Part shown: one piece after another, positions 18,898 to 28,128 of the stretch
Layout: every line of letters begins with the position of its first letter
Numbering within the stretch: position 1 is the first letter of the stretch
The notes under the pieces: model-generated
The model's database searches: none
What the model was told of the DNA's origin: nothing
What the model saw: only the letters and a program-made list of their open reading frames with translations
NCBI RefSeq assembly: GCF_021272185.1
Contig: NZ_JAJSEC010000003.1
Span: 248,001-312,000 of the forward strand
DNA from: Roseivivax sp. GX 12232
GTDB taxonomy: Bacteria; Pseudomonadota; Alphaproteobacteria; Rhodobacterales; Rhodobacteraceae
DNA: 64,000 nucleotides
Reading direction: 5' to 3'
Program-made: the position numbers and the translations under genes

Positions 18898-19137
18898 ATG
18901 CAGACGCGCAACAAGGTATTCGACGATCTGAGCCAGCTGATGACCAACGCCATGGGCGTGGCGCAGGGGGCCAAGACCGAGGCCGAGACGGCGATGAAAT
19001 CCATGCTCGACCGCTGGCTGGCCGACCGCGACTTCGTGACCCGCGAGGAATTCGACGCCGTGCGCGCCATGGCGCAGAAGGCCCGCGAGGAGAACGAGGC
19101 GCTGAAGGCGCGGCTCGAGGCGCTCGAGAAGGGCTGA
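18898..19137 (+). CDS. ubiK: UbiK-type accessory factor (BMFP domain)
   Basis: The 79-residue protein is a membrane-associated helical, coiled-coil factor. MQTRNKVFDDLSQLMTNAMG is an amphipathic N-terminal helix, and EEFDAVRAMAQKAREENEAL with ARLEALEKG forms the coiled coil. This is the BMFP/YqiC pattern; in E. coli the homologue (UbiK) assists ubiquinone synthesis. AGGAGAG precedes the ATG. It diverges from lgt and ends at a strong hairpin terminator. Confidence 0.88.
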   Translation: MQTRNKVFDDLSQLMTNAMGVAQGAKTEAETAMKSMLDRWLADRDFVTREEFDAVRAMAQKAREENEALKARLEALEKG

Positions 19138-19185
19138 GGCGGCTGAGGCGCGGCGCCCGGCTGGGGGCCGCGCATAAGTCATTTG

Positions 19186-19224
19186 AACGGGGCGCGCGCG
19201 GTGGCTGACCGGCGCGCCCCGTTT
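19186..19224. terminator. Bidirectional terminator between ubiK and the ABC importer operon
   Basis: AACGGGGCGCGC (19186-19197) pairs perfectly with GCGCGCCCCGTT (19212-19223). The stem touches the stop codon of the convergent ATPase gene, so it can serve both directions. Confidence 0.8.
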
Positions 19225-20204
19225 CAGTTGTCCTCTGCCGCGTCATCCGCGCCGAGCGGGTGGTAGCAGGCCACAGCCCCGCCCCCGGGCGCTGCCTCGA
19301 GCGGCGGCGGTGCTTCGCTGCAGCGCGCGCTCGCCCGCGGGCAGCGGGCCGCGAAGGCGCAGCCCTCGGGCGGGTTCAGCGGATCCGGCAGCTCGCTGCC
19401 GCGCGCCTCGGGCGCGGTCAGCGCCCGGCCCACGACTGGCGCGCTTTCGGCCAGAAGCCGCGTGTAGGGATGGCGCGGCGCGCGGAAGATGCGCTCGGCC
19501 GGGCCGATCTCCACCAGCGATCCGAAATAAAGAACCGCCACCCGGTCCGAGACGGCCTCGACCACGGCGAGGTCGTGGCTGATGAAGAGGTAGGTCAGCT
19601 CCAGCCGTTTGCGCAGATCGGCCAGGAGGTTCAGCACCTGCGCCTGCACGCTCACGTCCAGCGCCGAAACCGGCTCGTCGAGGATCAGGATGCGCGCCTC
19701 GGCGGCCAAGGCCCGCGCGATACCGATGCGCTGGGCCTGGCCGCCCGAGAACTCGTGCGGGTAGCGGTCGAGGAACTCGGGCCGCAGGTTCACCGCCTCG
19801 AAGATCTCGGCGATCCGCGCCGCGCGGGCGGCTTTGTCCATGCGGTGCAGCTTCTTCAGCGGCAGTTCGAGAATCTGCCGGATCGTCTTGCGCGGATTGA
19901 GCGAGGAGATCGGGTCCTGGAAGACATACTGGATGCGCTTGCCGAACTCGGCCGGGTCGGCGGTGTCGAGCGCGGTGCCCTCGATCTCGATGCTGCCGGT
20001 GCTGGGCGAGACGAGGCCCACCAGCATCCGCGCCAGGGTAGTCTTGCCGCAGCCCGATTCGCCGACGATGCCCAGGGTCTCGCCCCGGCTCACATCGAGA
20101 GAGACGGGCTGCACCGCCCGGACGCCGCCCTTCGGGCCGCCGAAGAGCCCGCCGCGCAGGGGAAAGGTCTTGGACAGGTTGTCCAGTCGCAGGGCCTTGG
20201 TCAT
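19224..20204 (-). CDS. Oligopeptide-type ABC transporter ATP-binding protein (DppF-like)
   Basis: The 326-residue ATPase energises the importer encoded upstream. Walker A is GESGCGKTT near residue 49, the signature is FSGGQAQR, and Walker B is ILILDEPVSALD. The C-terminal Cys-rich tail (CAFAARCPRA) is typical of the oligopeptide/dipeptide subfamily. It is the last gene of the operon and overlaps the fused permease/ATPase gene by 4 bp. Confidence 0.95.
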   Translation of the reverse strand: MTKALRLDNLSKTFPLRGGLFGGPKGGVRAVQPVSLDVSRGETLGIVGESGCGKTTLARMLVGLVSPSTGSIEIEGTALDTADPAEFGKRIQYVFQDPISSLNPRKTIRQILELPLKKLHRMDKAARAARIAEIFEAVNLRPEFLDRYPHEFSGGQAQRIGIARALAAEARILILDEPVSALDVSVQAQVLNLLADLRKRLELTYLFISHDLAVVEAVSDRVAVLYFGSLVEIGPAERIFRAPRHPYTRLLAESAPVVGRALTAPEARGSELPDPLNPPEGCAFAARCPRASARCSEAPPPLEAAPGGGAVACYHPLGADDAAEDN

Positions 20205-22087
20205 TCGGCGACCTCCCGGGCGGCTTGGGTCTCGGGGTAGAGGCAGCGCACCGCGCGGGCGCCCTCTTGCGTGAGCGGAATCGGGCCCGCGCGGCAGCTC
20301 TCGCGGGTCTTGGTGCAGCGGTCGGCGAAGGCGCAGCCCTCGGGCAGGCGGTCGACCGCGGGCGGCAGGCCGGGGATCGCCTCGAGCCGCCGGCGCCCGC
20401 CGCCCAGCTCGGGCACGCAGGCGATGAGCCGCGCGGTATAGGGATGGCGCGGCGCGGCCAGCACCGCGTCGGTCGGGCCTTCCTCGACCACCTTGCCGGC
20501 ATACATGACCGCCACCCGGTCGCAGAGCTGGGCGACCACGCCGAAGTCATGGGTGATGAAGACAATCGCCAGGTCGCGCGAACGGCGCAGGTCGTCGAGC
20601 AGCGACAGGATCTGCGCCTGCACCGTGACATCGAGCGCGGTGGTCGGCTCGTCGGCGATGATCACCTCGGGGTCGTTGGCCAGCGCCATGGCGATGCCGA
20701 CGCGCTGGCGCATGCCGCCCGACATCTCGTGCGGGTAGTTGGCGATGCGGCTCTCGGGGTTGGGGATGCGCACGTCGCGCAGAAGCGCCACGGCCCGGGC
20801 GCGGGCGGTCTTGGCGTCGACCTTCTGATGCGCCTGGATCGCCTCGATGAGCTGGTCGCCGACCCGGTAGAGCGGGTGCAGCGTCGCCAGCGGGTCCTGG
20901 AAGATATAGGCGATCTCGCGGCCCCGGACGGCGCGCAGCCGGGAATAGGGCGCGCCGATCAGGTCCTCGCCCTGGTAGCGCACGGCCCCGCCGGTGATCA
21001 CGCCCGGCGGCGAGGCAACGAGCCCGGTGACCGACAGCGCCGTCACCGATTTGCCCGAGCCGCTTTCGCCGATGATGCCCAGGCATTCGCCCGGCTTCAC
21101 CGCCAGGTCGACCCCGCCCACCGCGCGCAGCCGGCGCTGGCCGACGTGGAACTCGGTCTCGAGCCCCTCGATGGCGAGGACCCCGGGCAGCTTCTGTTCG
21201 GGCGGTGTGCTGCTGCGCGCAAGCCGGGTCGCCGCCATGGGCCGCGAGAGCGCGCCGGACTTCAGCCGCGGGTCGAGCGCGTCGCGGATGCCGTCGCCCA
21301 GGAGGTTGATCGACATGACGATCACCAGGATCATCACGCCCGGCACCACCGAGGTATGCGGATGGCTGATCAGCGCCGCCCGCGCCTCGCCCAGCATCGA
21401 GCCGAGGTCGGCCTGCGGCGGCTGGCTGCCGAGCCCCAGGAAGGACAGGCCCGCGGTCTCGAGGATCATCCAGCCGATGGTGGTCGACATGGCGATGACG
21501 ATCACCGGCAGCACGTTGGGCAGGATCTCGGTCAGGATGATCTGCGGCCGCGACAGCCCCGCGAGCCGGGCGGCATCGACGAACTCCTTGTGCGCGAGGC
21601 CCACAGTGATGCCGCGGATGTTGCGCGCGAAGAAGGGCACGTTCACGGCGGCCACGGCGATCAGCGCGTTCAGAAGGCCCGGCCCCAGCGCCGCGACGAT
21701 GGCCAGCGCCAGGAGGATGTAGGGAAAGGCCATGAGCATGTCGACGCCGCGCATGATGACATTGTCGAGCCGCCCGCCGTAGAAGCCCGCGATCACCCCG
21801 ATTGCCGCGCCGATGCCGGCCGCGATCACTGCGGCGGCGAAGCCCACCGCCAGCGAGAGCCGCGTGCCCCAGAGGAGCCGCGACAAGAGGTCCCGGCCGA
21901 GGTGGTCGGTGCCGAGCAGCGCGCCCTCGGAGAAGGGCGGCAGGAAGCGCTGGGAGGTGTTGGTGACATCCGGGTCTGCCAGCGGCAGGAGCGGCGCGGA
22001 GAGCGCCAGCAGCACCACCAGGGTCAGGAGGATGCCGCCCGCCAGCGCCAGGCGGTTGCGGGCGAAAAGCGAGAAGGCGCCGGTCAT
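20201..22087 (-). CDS. Fused ABC permease/ATP-binding protein (DppC-DppD fusion)
   Basis: This 628-residue protein joins two normally separate importer parts. Residues 1 to about 285 are a DppC-like permease: [18 protein letters not shown] near 57, and the EAA-type loop [20 protein letters not shown] near 165. From about 310 there is a DppD-like ATPase with [16 protein letters not shown] and [12 protein letters not shown], and a Cys-rich tail. The fusion is in frame with no stop or frameshift, and the linker is short. The ATG at 22087 overlaps the upstream permease stop. Similar fusions are known in Rhodobacterales. Confidence 0.93.
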   Translation of the reverse strand: MTGAFSLFARNRLALAGGILLTLVVLLALSAPLLPLADPDVTNTSQRFLPPFSEGALLGTDHLGRDLLSRLLWGTRLSLAVGFAAAVIAAGIGAAIGVIAGFYGGRLDNVIMRGVDMLMAFPYILLALAIVAALGPGLLNALIAVAAVNVPFFARNIRGITVGLAHKEFVDAARLAGLSRPQIILTEILPNVLPVIVIAMSTTIGWMILETAGLSFLGLGSQPPQADLGSMLGEARAALISHPHTSVVPGVMILVIVMSINLLGDGIRDALDPRLKSGALSRPMAATRLARSSTPPEQKLPGVLAIEGLETEFHVGQRRLRAVGGVDLAVKPGECLGIIGESGSGKSVTALSVTGLVASPPGVITGGAVRYQGEDLIGAPYSRLRAVRGREIAYIFQDPLATLHPLYRVGDQLIEAIQAHQKVDAKTARARAVALLRDVRIPNPESRIANYPHEMSGGMRQRVGIAMALANDPEVIIADEPTTALDVTVQAQILSLLDDLRRSRDLAIVFITHDFGVVAQLCDRVAVMYAGKVVEEGPTDAVLAAPRHPYTARLIACVPELGGGRRRLEAIPGLPPAVDRLPEGCAFADRCTKTRESCRAGPIPLTQEGARAVRCLYPETQAAREVAE

Positions 22088-23031
22088 GTGCGGATCCTCG
22101 GGTCGAGCAGGCTTTGCGCCACGTCCACGGCGATGTTGAAGAGCACGTAGCAGGCGGCGACCACGATCACCCCGCCCTGCACCAGGAGGATGTCGCGACG
22201 CAGGATCGCGTCGACCAGCATCCGCCCGATGCCGGGCCACTGGAAGACGATCTCGATATAGACCGCGCCCGAGAGCACGAAGCCCGCCTGGATACCCAGC
22301 ACCGGCAGGATCGAGACCATGGCCGCGCGCAGCGCGTGGCGCCAGATCACCGAGCGTTCGTGCACGCCCTTGGCGCGGGCGGTGCGGATGAAGTCTTGCC
22401 GCAGCACCTCCAGGAGCGCCGAACGCGAGAGCCGGGCGATGACGCCGGTCGCCACCACGGCGAGCGCCAGCGCCGGCATGGCCAGATGCGAGGCCAGCGC
22501 CGCGGCGTCGCGGGCGCCGTAGATCGGCCACATGCCCGAGACCGGGAACCAGCGCAGCTGCACCGCGAAGAGCAGGATCATCATCATGCCCAGGAAGAAC
22601 GAGGGGATGGAGATCCCCAGGAGCACCGTGAAGGTGATCGCCTTGTCGGCCCAGCCGTATTGATTGGCCGCCGAGATGGTGCCCGCGATCACGCCCAGCA
22701 CCGAGCACAGCACGAAGGAAGTGCCGGCGAGGATCAGCGTCGCGCCGAAGCGCTCCATCACCTCGTCGAGGACCGGGCGGTTCAGCGCGAAGCTCTGCCC
22801 AAAGTCGCCCTGCAGGAGGTTGCCGAGCCAGATCACGTATTGCCGCCAGAGCGGTTCGTCGAGGCCGAGCTCGCGGTTGATCCGGGCGACATTCTCGGGC
22901 GTGGCGTAGCTGCCGAGGATCGCCGTCGCCGGGTCGCCGGGGATCAGCGCCATGATCAGAAAGACGATGACCGTGATGCCCAGCAGCACCGGCACCGCCG
23001 AGACCAGGCGTCTGAGGATATATCCGCCCAT
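22084..23031 (-). CDS. Dipeptide-type ABC transporter permease (DppB-like)
   Basis: The 315-residue inner-membrane protein has about six helices. The N-terminus YILRRLVSAVPVLLGITVIVF and the EAA loop TARAKGVHERSVIWRHALR (near residue 208) are typical of DppB. With the fused permease it forms the translocation channel. It follows the binding-protein gene by 64 bp and overlaps the fusion gene by 4 bp. Confidence 0.95.
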   Translation of the reverse strand: MGGYILRRLVSAVPVLLGITVIVFLIMALIPGDPATAILGSYATPENVARINRELGLDEPLWRQYVIWLGNLLQGDFGQSFALNRPVLDEVMERFGATLILAGTSFVLCSVLGVIAGTISAANQYGWADKAITFTVLLGISIPSFFLGMMMILLFAVQLRWFPVSGMWPIYGARDAAALASHLAMPALALAVVATGVIARLSRSALLEVLRQDFIRTARAKGVHERSVIWRHALRAAMVSILPVLGIQAGFVLSGAVYIEIVFQWPGIGRMLVDAILRRDILLVQGGVIVVAACYVLFNIAVDVAQSLLDPRIRT

Positions 23032-23095
23032 AGGCTCTGCCTCCCTTGCGGGCCGGGGTGGTCGGGCAGGGGCCCCGCAGGGCCCCCGCGCGGGA

Positions 23096-24667
23096 TCAGT
23101 TCTTGGTGACCTCGTCGAGGAGCAGGAAGAACGAGGGCTGCAGGGTGAAGTCCTCCACCCGGTCGTTGGTCACCGCGTTCTGCTTCCAGTTGGCGACGAA
23201 GACCCAGGGCGCATCCTCGTGCACGATGGCCTGCATCTCCTTGTAGAGCCGCGCGCGCTCGTCCTGGTCGGTGGCCCGGCGGGCCTCCTCGAGCAGGCTG
23301 TCGACCTCGGGGTTGGCGTAATAGCCCGAGTTGAAGCCGCCCTGGTCGGGCCAGGCCTCGCTGCGCAGCGCCAGGAAGGGGAGGGTGTCGGGGTCGTTGG
23401 TCATCCAGGCCATCTCGGCCATGTCGGCCTTGCCCTCGAGCCCGGGGTTCACCTCGCCGAGGAAGGTGTTCCACTCGTAGGTCTCGATGGTGACGTCGAA
23501 GCCCACGGCCTCGAGGTCGGCCTGGATCGCGGTGCCCATGGCCACCGGGTCAAGCATGCCCGAGCCGCCTTCGGTGACGTAGAAGGTCAGCTCCGCGCCC
23601 TCGGCCCCGGCCTCGGCCAGCAGCGCGCGGGCCTTCTCGGGGTCGTAGGGATAGGGCGAAAGCTCCTCGTTGTAGGCCCAGGCAAAGGCCGGTGGCGTGG
23701 GCCCGGCGGCGACCTCGGCGGTGCCTTCCAGCACCTCGTTCACGATCGCCTCCTTGTTGACCGCGTAGTTGGCGGCCTGGCGCACCAACTTGTCGGCGAA
23801 GGGGCCTTCCTTGGCGTTGAGGATCAGGAACCACAGGTGCGGGCCGGCCTGTTCGTGCAGCGCGTAGCTGTCGCCCTCGAACTGCGAGAGCGCCACCGGC
23901 GGCACCTCGACCATGAGGTCGATCCCGCCCGCGAGCATCTCGGCGGTGCGGGTGCTGGCGTCGGTGATCGGCCGGAAGACCACGGCCTCCAGCGCAGGCG
24001 CGCCGTCCCAGTGGTCGGGGTTGGCCTCGACCACTACCGCCTCGTTGGGGCGCCATTCGGCGAAGCGGAAGGCGCCGGTGCCCGAGGGGTTGCGCCCGAA
24101 GTCGCTGCCGTGCTCCTCGACCGCGGCGGGCGAGACGATCAGCCCGGTCGGATAGGCGAGGTTCGACAGGAAGGGCGCGTAAGGCTCGTTCAGGGTGAAT
24201 TTCACCGTGGTCTCGTCCAGCGCCTCGACCGTCTCGATGGCCGAGAAGAAGAAGGACAGCGGGAAGGGCCCGGTGTCGTAATAGGGGTGCTCCTCGTCGA
24301 GCATCCGGTCGAAGTTGAACTTCACCGCCTCGGCGTTGAAGGCGCTGCCGTCGTGGAAGGTGACGCCCTCGCGCAGGGAGAAGGTGTATTCGGTGCCGTC
24401 CTCGGAGATCTCCCAGTCCGTGGCCAGCGCCGGTTCCACCTCGAGCGTGCCGTCGCGGTAGCGCACCAGCCCGTCGTAGACGTTCATCAGGATGCGGAAG
24501 TCGTTCACCGCCGTCACCGCGGCGGGGTCGAGCGCCTTGGGCTCGGCGATCTGGCCGACGACAAGCACGCCGGGCGGGGTTTGGGCCTGCACGGGCGCGC
24601 TCAGCGCCAGGGTCAGGGCGGTGCCGGCGGCCAGGAGGCCTCGGCGGGTCAGATGTCCTATCGGCAT
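23096..24667 (-). CDS. Periplasmic substrate-binding protein (SBP family 5)
   Basis: The 523-residue protein starts with a Tat/Sec-like signal (MPIGHLTRRGLLAAGTALTL, then APVQAQ) and has the family 5 pattern typical of dipeptide/oligopeptide receptors: LDPAAVTAVNDF, LYDGL-like VYDGLVRY, and LREGVTFHDGSAFNAEAVKF near residue 98. The substrate is unknown, but the neighbours (M20 ureido-amidohydrolase, DUF1028) suggest a peptide-like or carbamoylated compound. It is the first gene of the operon; two copies of the regulator palindrome lie in its promoter region. Confidence 0.94.
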   Translation of the reverse strand: MPIGHLTRRGLLAAGTALTLALSAPVQAQTPPGVLVVGQIAEPKALDPAAVTAVNDFRILMNVYDGLVRYRDGTLEVEPALATDWEISEDGTEYTFSLREGVTFHDGSAFNAEAVKFNFDRMLDEEHPYYDTGPFPLSFFFSAIETVEALDETTVKFTLNEPYAPFLSNLAYPTGLIVSPAAVEEHGSDFGRNPSGTGAFRFAEWRPNEAVVVEANPDHWDGAPALEAVVFRPITDASTRTAEMLAGGIDLMVEVPPVALSQFEGDSYALHEQAGPHLWFLILNAKEGPFADKLVRQAANYAVNKEAIVNEVLEGTAEVAAGPTPPAFAWAYNEELSPYPYDPEKARALLAEAGAEGAELTFYVTEGGSGMLDPVAMGTAIQADLEAVGFDVTIETYEWNTFLGEVNPGLEGKADMAEMAWMTNDPDTLPFLALRSEAWPDQGGFNSGYYANPEVDSLLEEARRATDQDERARLYKEMQAIVHEDAPWVFVANWKQNAVTNDRVEDFTLQPSFFLLLDEVTKN

Positions 24668-24695
24668 GGGGGTCCTCTCCTGTTTCGGGCGATGT

Positions 24696-24713
24696 TATTT
24701 TTCATGATAAATT
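24696..24713. promoter_or_regulatory. Putative FCD/GntR operator, site 1
   Basis: TATTTTTCATGATAAATT is an imperfect 18-bp palindrome centred on CATG, in the region between the binding-protein gene and the DUF1028 gene. It resembles the palindrome before the M20 gene at the other end of the cluster. Confidence 0.7.
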
Positions 24714-24723
24714 GCATCAGGCC

Positions 24724-24741
24724 AAATTTTCATTATAAATT
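24724..24741. promoter_or_regulatory. Putative FCD/GntR operator, site 2
   Basis: AAATTTTCATTATAAATT is a weaker second copy, 28 bp (nearly three helical turns) from site 1. Two phased sites suggest cooperative binding at this divergent promoter. Confidence 0.6.
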
Positions 24742-24768
24742 CAAGCGCGCTGATACGGAGACAAGGCG

Positions 24769-25458
24769 ATGACGATTTCGATCCTCGCATATGACGCGGA
24801 AACAGGCGCTTATGGCGGCGCGGCGACCACCGGCAGCCTTTGCGTCGGGGGCTGGGTCCTGCGCGGGGACGCCGAATCGGGGCTCTCGGCGGCGCAGGGC
24901 TCCTTGCCGAGCACGCTTTGGGGCACCGGGGTTCTGGCGCGGATGCGCGGAGGCCAGGGGGCCGAGGCGGCCGTGGCCGAGACCGTCGGCGGGGACGCCG
25001 GCCGCGCCCATCGCCAGCTCGCGGCGCTCGATCTTGGCGGCGGGACCGGGCATTTCACCGGCGCCGACAGCATCCCCGCCGCGGGCGCGCGGGGCGCACC
25101 GGGGGTCATCGTGACCGGCAACCTCCTGTCGGGCAGCGGGGTGCTGGACGCCTGCCTGAAAGGGTATCTCGACAGCCGCGGCAGCCTGGCCGAGCGGCTG
25201 CTCGCCGCGCTCGAGGCGGCGCGGGCCTCGGGCGGCGACAGCCGGGGGCTCCTGTCAGCGGCGCTCCTGGTGGTGGCGCGGGATGCCGCGCCGCTCAGCC
25301 TCAGAGTCGATTATTCCGAGACGCCGCTCTCCGATCTGGCCCGGCTGCACGCAAGGGCGACCAGCGGCGATTACGCCGAATGGGCGCGCCTGGTGCCGAC
25401 GCTCGAGGCGCCCGAACGGGCCGAGCCCTACAGCGCGCCGATCCGGCCCGCGGGGTGA
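24769..25458 (+). CDS. DUF1028 protein (Ntn-hydrolase-like)
   Basis: The 229-residue protein begins MTISILAYDAETGAYGGAA and contains GVIVTGNLLSG near residue 115, matching DUF1028, thought to be an Ntn-hydrolase-fold family. Proteins of this family often sit beside peptide importers and amidohydrolases, as here. The actual reaction is unproven. It diverges from the importer operon; its stop TGA directly abuts the stop of the convergent regulator gene (TGATCA at 25456-25461). Confidence 0.85.
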   Translation: MTISILAYDAETGAYGGAATTGSLCVGGWVLRGDAESGLSAAQGSLPSTLWGTGVLARMRGGQGAEAAVAETVGGDAGRAHRQLAALDLGGGTGHFTGADSIPAAGARGAPGVIVTGNLLSGSGVLDACLKGYLDSRGSLAERLLAALEAARASGGDSRGLLSAALLVVARDAAPLSLRVDYSETPLSDLARLHARATSGDYAEWARLVPTLEAPERAEPYSAPIRPAG

Positions 25459-26226
25459 TCAATGGGTCATGAAGCGCTTCATGACGACGGCCTGCTGGTC
25501 CTCCATCATCTCCCAGGCCATCTCCATGTGCGAGCGCATGATCGCGCGGGCGGCCTCGGCGTCGCCGGCCTCGATCGCGGCCAGAAGGTCCAGCTGGTGC
25601 CGCCGCCCGGTGCGCCAGAGCGCCTCGTTGGGCGCGGCGTAGAGCTGCTTGTAGACCGTCAGATCGGTGAGGATCTGCGACATGAAGCCGATCATGAAGG
25701 CCAGGAGCGCGTTGTCGGCGAAGCTCGCCAGCCGGGCGTGGAAGCGCAGCGAGGCGACATGCTGGCGGCGCTCCTCCTCGGGGCCGGCGGCGGGTGCGGC
25801 ATAGCCCTCGACGATGGCGCGCAGCTCGGCGAGCCGCTCGGGCGAGAGCCTGCCGGCGAGGCTCGCCGCCACCTCGGGTTCGAGGGCCACGCGGAGCTGG
25901 TAGATGTCGGCGATCGAGATGTCGCGGAAGTAGAAGTAATTCGCCAGGAGCGCATGGGCCCGTTCGGTCGAGACCTCGCCGACGAAGCTGCCGCCGCCGG
26001 GGCCGGTCTTGGTCTCGACGAGCCCCTGCGCCTGCAGGAGGCGCATGGCCTCGCGGATGGTGCCCTTGGACATGCCGAAGCGGGCGATCAGCTCGGTCTC
26101 GCCGGGCAGCCGGTCGCCGGGCTGCAGCCCCTGTTCGACCACCCAGTCCTTGATCGCCTCGGCCACGCGGATCGGGCGCGAGCGCTTGCGGCCCTTGCCT
26201 GTCTCGGGGGCGCCGGTGTCGACCAT
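25459..26226 (-). CDS. FCD-domain GntR-family transcriptional regulator
   Basis: The roughly 255-residue regulator has an N-terminal winged helix (ELIARFGMSKGTIREAMRLL) and a C-terminal FCD ligand domain rich in helices (RVALEPEVAASLAGRL, then the His-containing RFHARLASFADNALL). Such FadR-like proteins respond to small acids. I take the ATG at 26226 because GAGG lies 6 bp upstream; the ATG at 26259 is possible. It lies between the importer/DUF1028 genes and the M20 gene, and a matching palindrome occurs at both flanks, so it probably controls all of them and itself. Confidence 0.9.
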   Translation of the reverse strand: MVDTGAPETGKGRKRSRPIRVAEAIKDWVVEQGLQPGDRLPGETELIARFGMSKGTIREAMRLLQAQGLVETKTGPGGGSFVGEVSTERAHALLANYFYFRDISIADIYQLRVALEPEVAASLAGRLSPERLAELRAIVEGYAAPAAGPEEERRQHVASLRFHARLASFADNALLAFMIGFMSQILTDLTVYKQLYAAPNEALWRTGRRHQLDLLAAIEAGDAEAARAIMRSHMEMAWEMMEDQQAVVMKRFMTH

Positions 26227-26265
26227 CACATGCCTCGTGTCACTTCCGAAGGTATCCATAGAGCC

Positions 26266-26283
26266 TATTCATCATGATAAATA
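26266..26283. promoter_or_regulatory. Putative FCD/GntR operator, site 3
   Basis: TATTCATCATGATAAATA matches its own reverse complement at 16 of 18 positions. It lies between the divergent regulator and M20 genes and covers an ATG that would otherwise look like the M20 start. Confidence 0.75.
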
Positions 26284-26294
26284 CAAGGGATTGC

Positions 26295-27518
26295 ATGTCT
26301 GACGGAGTGGATGCCGCCGCCTGGCTGGAGAAGATCGCGGGCTGTTCGGAGCCCGGCCCGGGTGTCACCCGGTTGCCCTGGACCGAGCCCCATGCCGCCG
26401 CCCTGCGGCAGATCGCGGGCTGGATGCAAGCGGCGGGGCTCGAGGTTTCGCGCGATGCCGCGGGCACTCTGATCGGGCGGACGCCGGGGCGGGCCGAGGC
26501 GCCGGCCCTGCTTTTGGGCTCGCACCAGGACAGCGTGCGCGAAGGCGGGCGTTTCGACGGCATCATGGGCGTGGCGCTGGCCTGCCTAGCGGTGCGGCGG
26601 CTGCACGATGAGGGCGTGGCGCTACCCTTCGCGCTCGAGGTGCTGGCCTTCGCCGACGAGGAGGGCGTGCGCTTTCCGACCGCGCTCATCGGCCCGCGCG
26701 CTCTGGCCGGGCGGTTCGACCCGGAGGTGCTGGAGATGCGCGACACCGACGGTGTCTCCATGGCCGAGGCGATGCGCGCCTTCGGGGCCGTGCCCGAGGA
26801 GATCGCGGGGCTGGCCCGCGACCCCGCGCAGGTCGTCGGCTACCTCGAGGCGCATATCGAGCAGGGGCCTGTGCTGGAGAGCGCCGATGCGCCGGTCGGC
26901 GTGGTCACCGCGATCTGCGGTATCGCGCGCTACGGCCTGCGGTTTTCGGGCGAGACCGGCCACGCGGGCACCGTGCCCATGGGCGAGCGCCGCGACGCGC
27001 TGGTCGCCGCCGGGCGCTTTGTCGCGGATGTCTCCGAGGCGGCGGAGGGTTTCGCCGAGAGCCGCGCCACGGTGGGCCAGCTGTCGGTCGCGCCCGGCGT
27101 GGTCAATGCGATTCCCTCCGAGGTGACGCTGACGCTGGAGCTGCGCGCGCCCGAGGACGCCACGCGGGACGCCCTGGAGGCGCGCGCGCGAGCGCTGGCC
27201 GAGGCGGCGGCTGCGGCTTGCGGGGTCACGGTCGAGATGACGCGGACCTACGACCAGCCCGCCGTGGCCTGCGACCCGGGCCTGCGTGCGGCGCTGGGCG
27301 ACGGCATGGCCGCGGCGGGGCTGGGCGCGCTGGAGCTGCCCTCGGGCGCCACGCATGACGCCTCGGCCATGGCGGACCTCTGCCCGGTGGGCATGCTGTT
27401 CCTGCGCTGTGCGGGCGGGGTGAGCCACCGGCCGGACGAATTTGCGGCGCCCGAGGACATGGCGCAGGCGGTGGCGGTGCTGGCCGAGGCGGTGAAGGCG
27501 GTGGCCGCGCGGGGGTAG
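26295..27518 (+). CDS. M20-family Zn amidohydrolase (hydantoinase/carbamoylase type)
   Basis: The 407-residue enzyme belongs to the allantoate amidohydrolase/N-carbamoyl-amino-acid hydrolase group. Metal-site segments are GSHQDSVREGGRFDGIMG near residue 75, FADEEGVRF near 118, and HIEQGPVLE near 192; the dimerisation domain follows, then SGATHDASAMA near 355. The likely reaction is release of ammonia or CO2 from an N-carbamoyl or ureido compound. I start it at the ATG at 26295, after AAGGGA; the ATG at 26274 lies inside the operator. It diverges from the regulator gene. Confidence 0.9.
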   Translation: MSDGVDAAAWLEKIAGCSEPGPGVTRLPWTEPHAAALRQIAGWMQAAGLEVSRDAAGTLIGRTPGRAEAPALLLGSHQDSVREGGRFDGIMGVALACLAVRRLHDEGVALPFALEVLAFADEEGVRFPTALIGPRALAGRFDPEVLEMRDTDGVSMAEAMRAFGAVPEEIAGLARDPAQVVGYLEAHIEQGPVLESADAPVGVVTAICGIARYGLRFSGETGHAGTVPMGERRDALVAAGRFVADVSEAAEGFAESRATVGQLSVAPGVVNAIPSEVTLTLELRAPEDATRDALEARARALAEAAAAACGVTVEMTRTYDQPAVACDPGLRAALGDGMAAAGLGALELPSGATHDASAMADLCPVGMLFLRCAGGVSHRPDEFAAPEDMAQAVAVLAEAVKAVAARG

Positions 27519-27588
27519 GCGGGCTGTGTGAGGGGAGGTTTGGTGTGGCGCGGGTATCCGAAGTTGAGGAGGCTTCCGGCAAAGCTCA

Positions 27589-27625
27589 CACATTGGGCAC
27601 CAACGTTTCACATTGGGCACCAACG
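27589..27625 (+). repeat. 17-bp direct repeat
   Basis: CACATTGGGCACCAACG occurs at 27589-27605 and again at 27609-27625, separated by TTT. It lies in the long intergenic region (27519-28491) that also carries repeat copies E and F; no gene is seen there apart from the tRNA at its end. Confidence 0.85.
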
Positions 27626-27697
27626 CGATGGGATGCGCTAACCCCATCCCGGCCAAACCAACAGACCATCAGCGCGCTTTTTCTCAACCCTGCGCCT

Positions 27698-27866
27698 CTT
27701 GCGCCCGAATAGCACCGAAGGTGCCGGGCGCGCGCCGGACCGGCCCCTTGGGCCGGCGCTCCTTGGGATGGTGCGCTAAGCTATCCCCTAGTCCTGACCT
27801 TGCAGCTATAAAGCGCTTCGCTCAGCGGTCAGCAGCGCCGGCCCCCGGTCCGGCGCGCGCCCTCTG
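27698..27866 (+). repeat. Intergenic structured repeat, copy E
   Basis: This copy has GCACC-GAA-GGTGC in the leading hairpin, loop CTT in the second hairpin, and a perfect 18-bp outer arm pair. Copy F follows 261 bp later, the same start-to-start spacing as C/D. Confidence 0.92.
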
Positions 27867-27958
27867 GTGGGCGTGTGGCACGCGCACCGGTCTGGGCTTC
27901 GAAGTGAGCGCAACTGCACCGACGTCTGCACGCAAGCCCCCCGGTGCAGCCAGCGCTT

Positions 27959-28128
27959 TTTGCGCCCGAATAGCACCGAAGGTGCCGGGCGCGCGCCGGA
28001 CCGGCCCGATGGGCCGGCGCTCCTTGGGGTGGTGTGCTTAGCTATCCCCTAGTCCTGACCTTGCAGCCATAAAGCGCTTCAATCAGAGGTCAGCAGCGCC
28101 GGCCCCCCGGTCCGGCGCGCGCCCTCTG
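27959..28128 (+). repeat. Intergenic structured repeat, copy F
   Basis: This copy has GCACC-GAA-GGTGC, loop GAT, an intact CTGACCT/AGGTCAG inner arm, and a closing arm with one extra C (GGCCCCCCGG). The DNA after it (28129-28491) is C-rich with loose repeats of GCCAGACC and CGCCAAG and holds no supported gene. Confidence 0.92.

Noticed and set aside
24696..24745. Possible horizontally acquired A+T-rich patch
   Set aside because: The low G+C is confined to short operator stretches; flanking genes have the usual composition and codon use.
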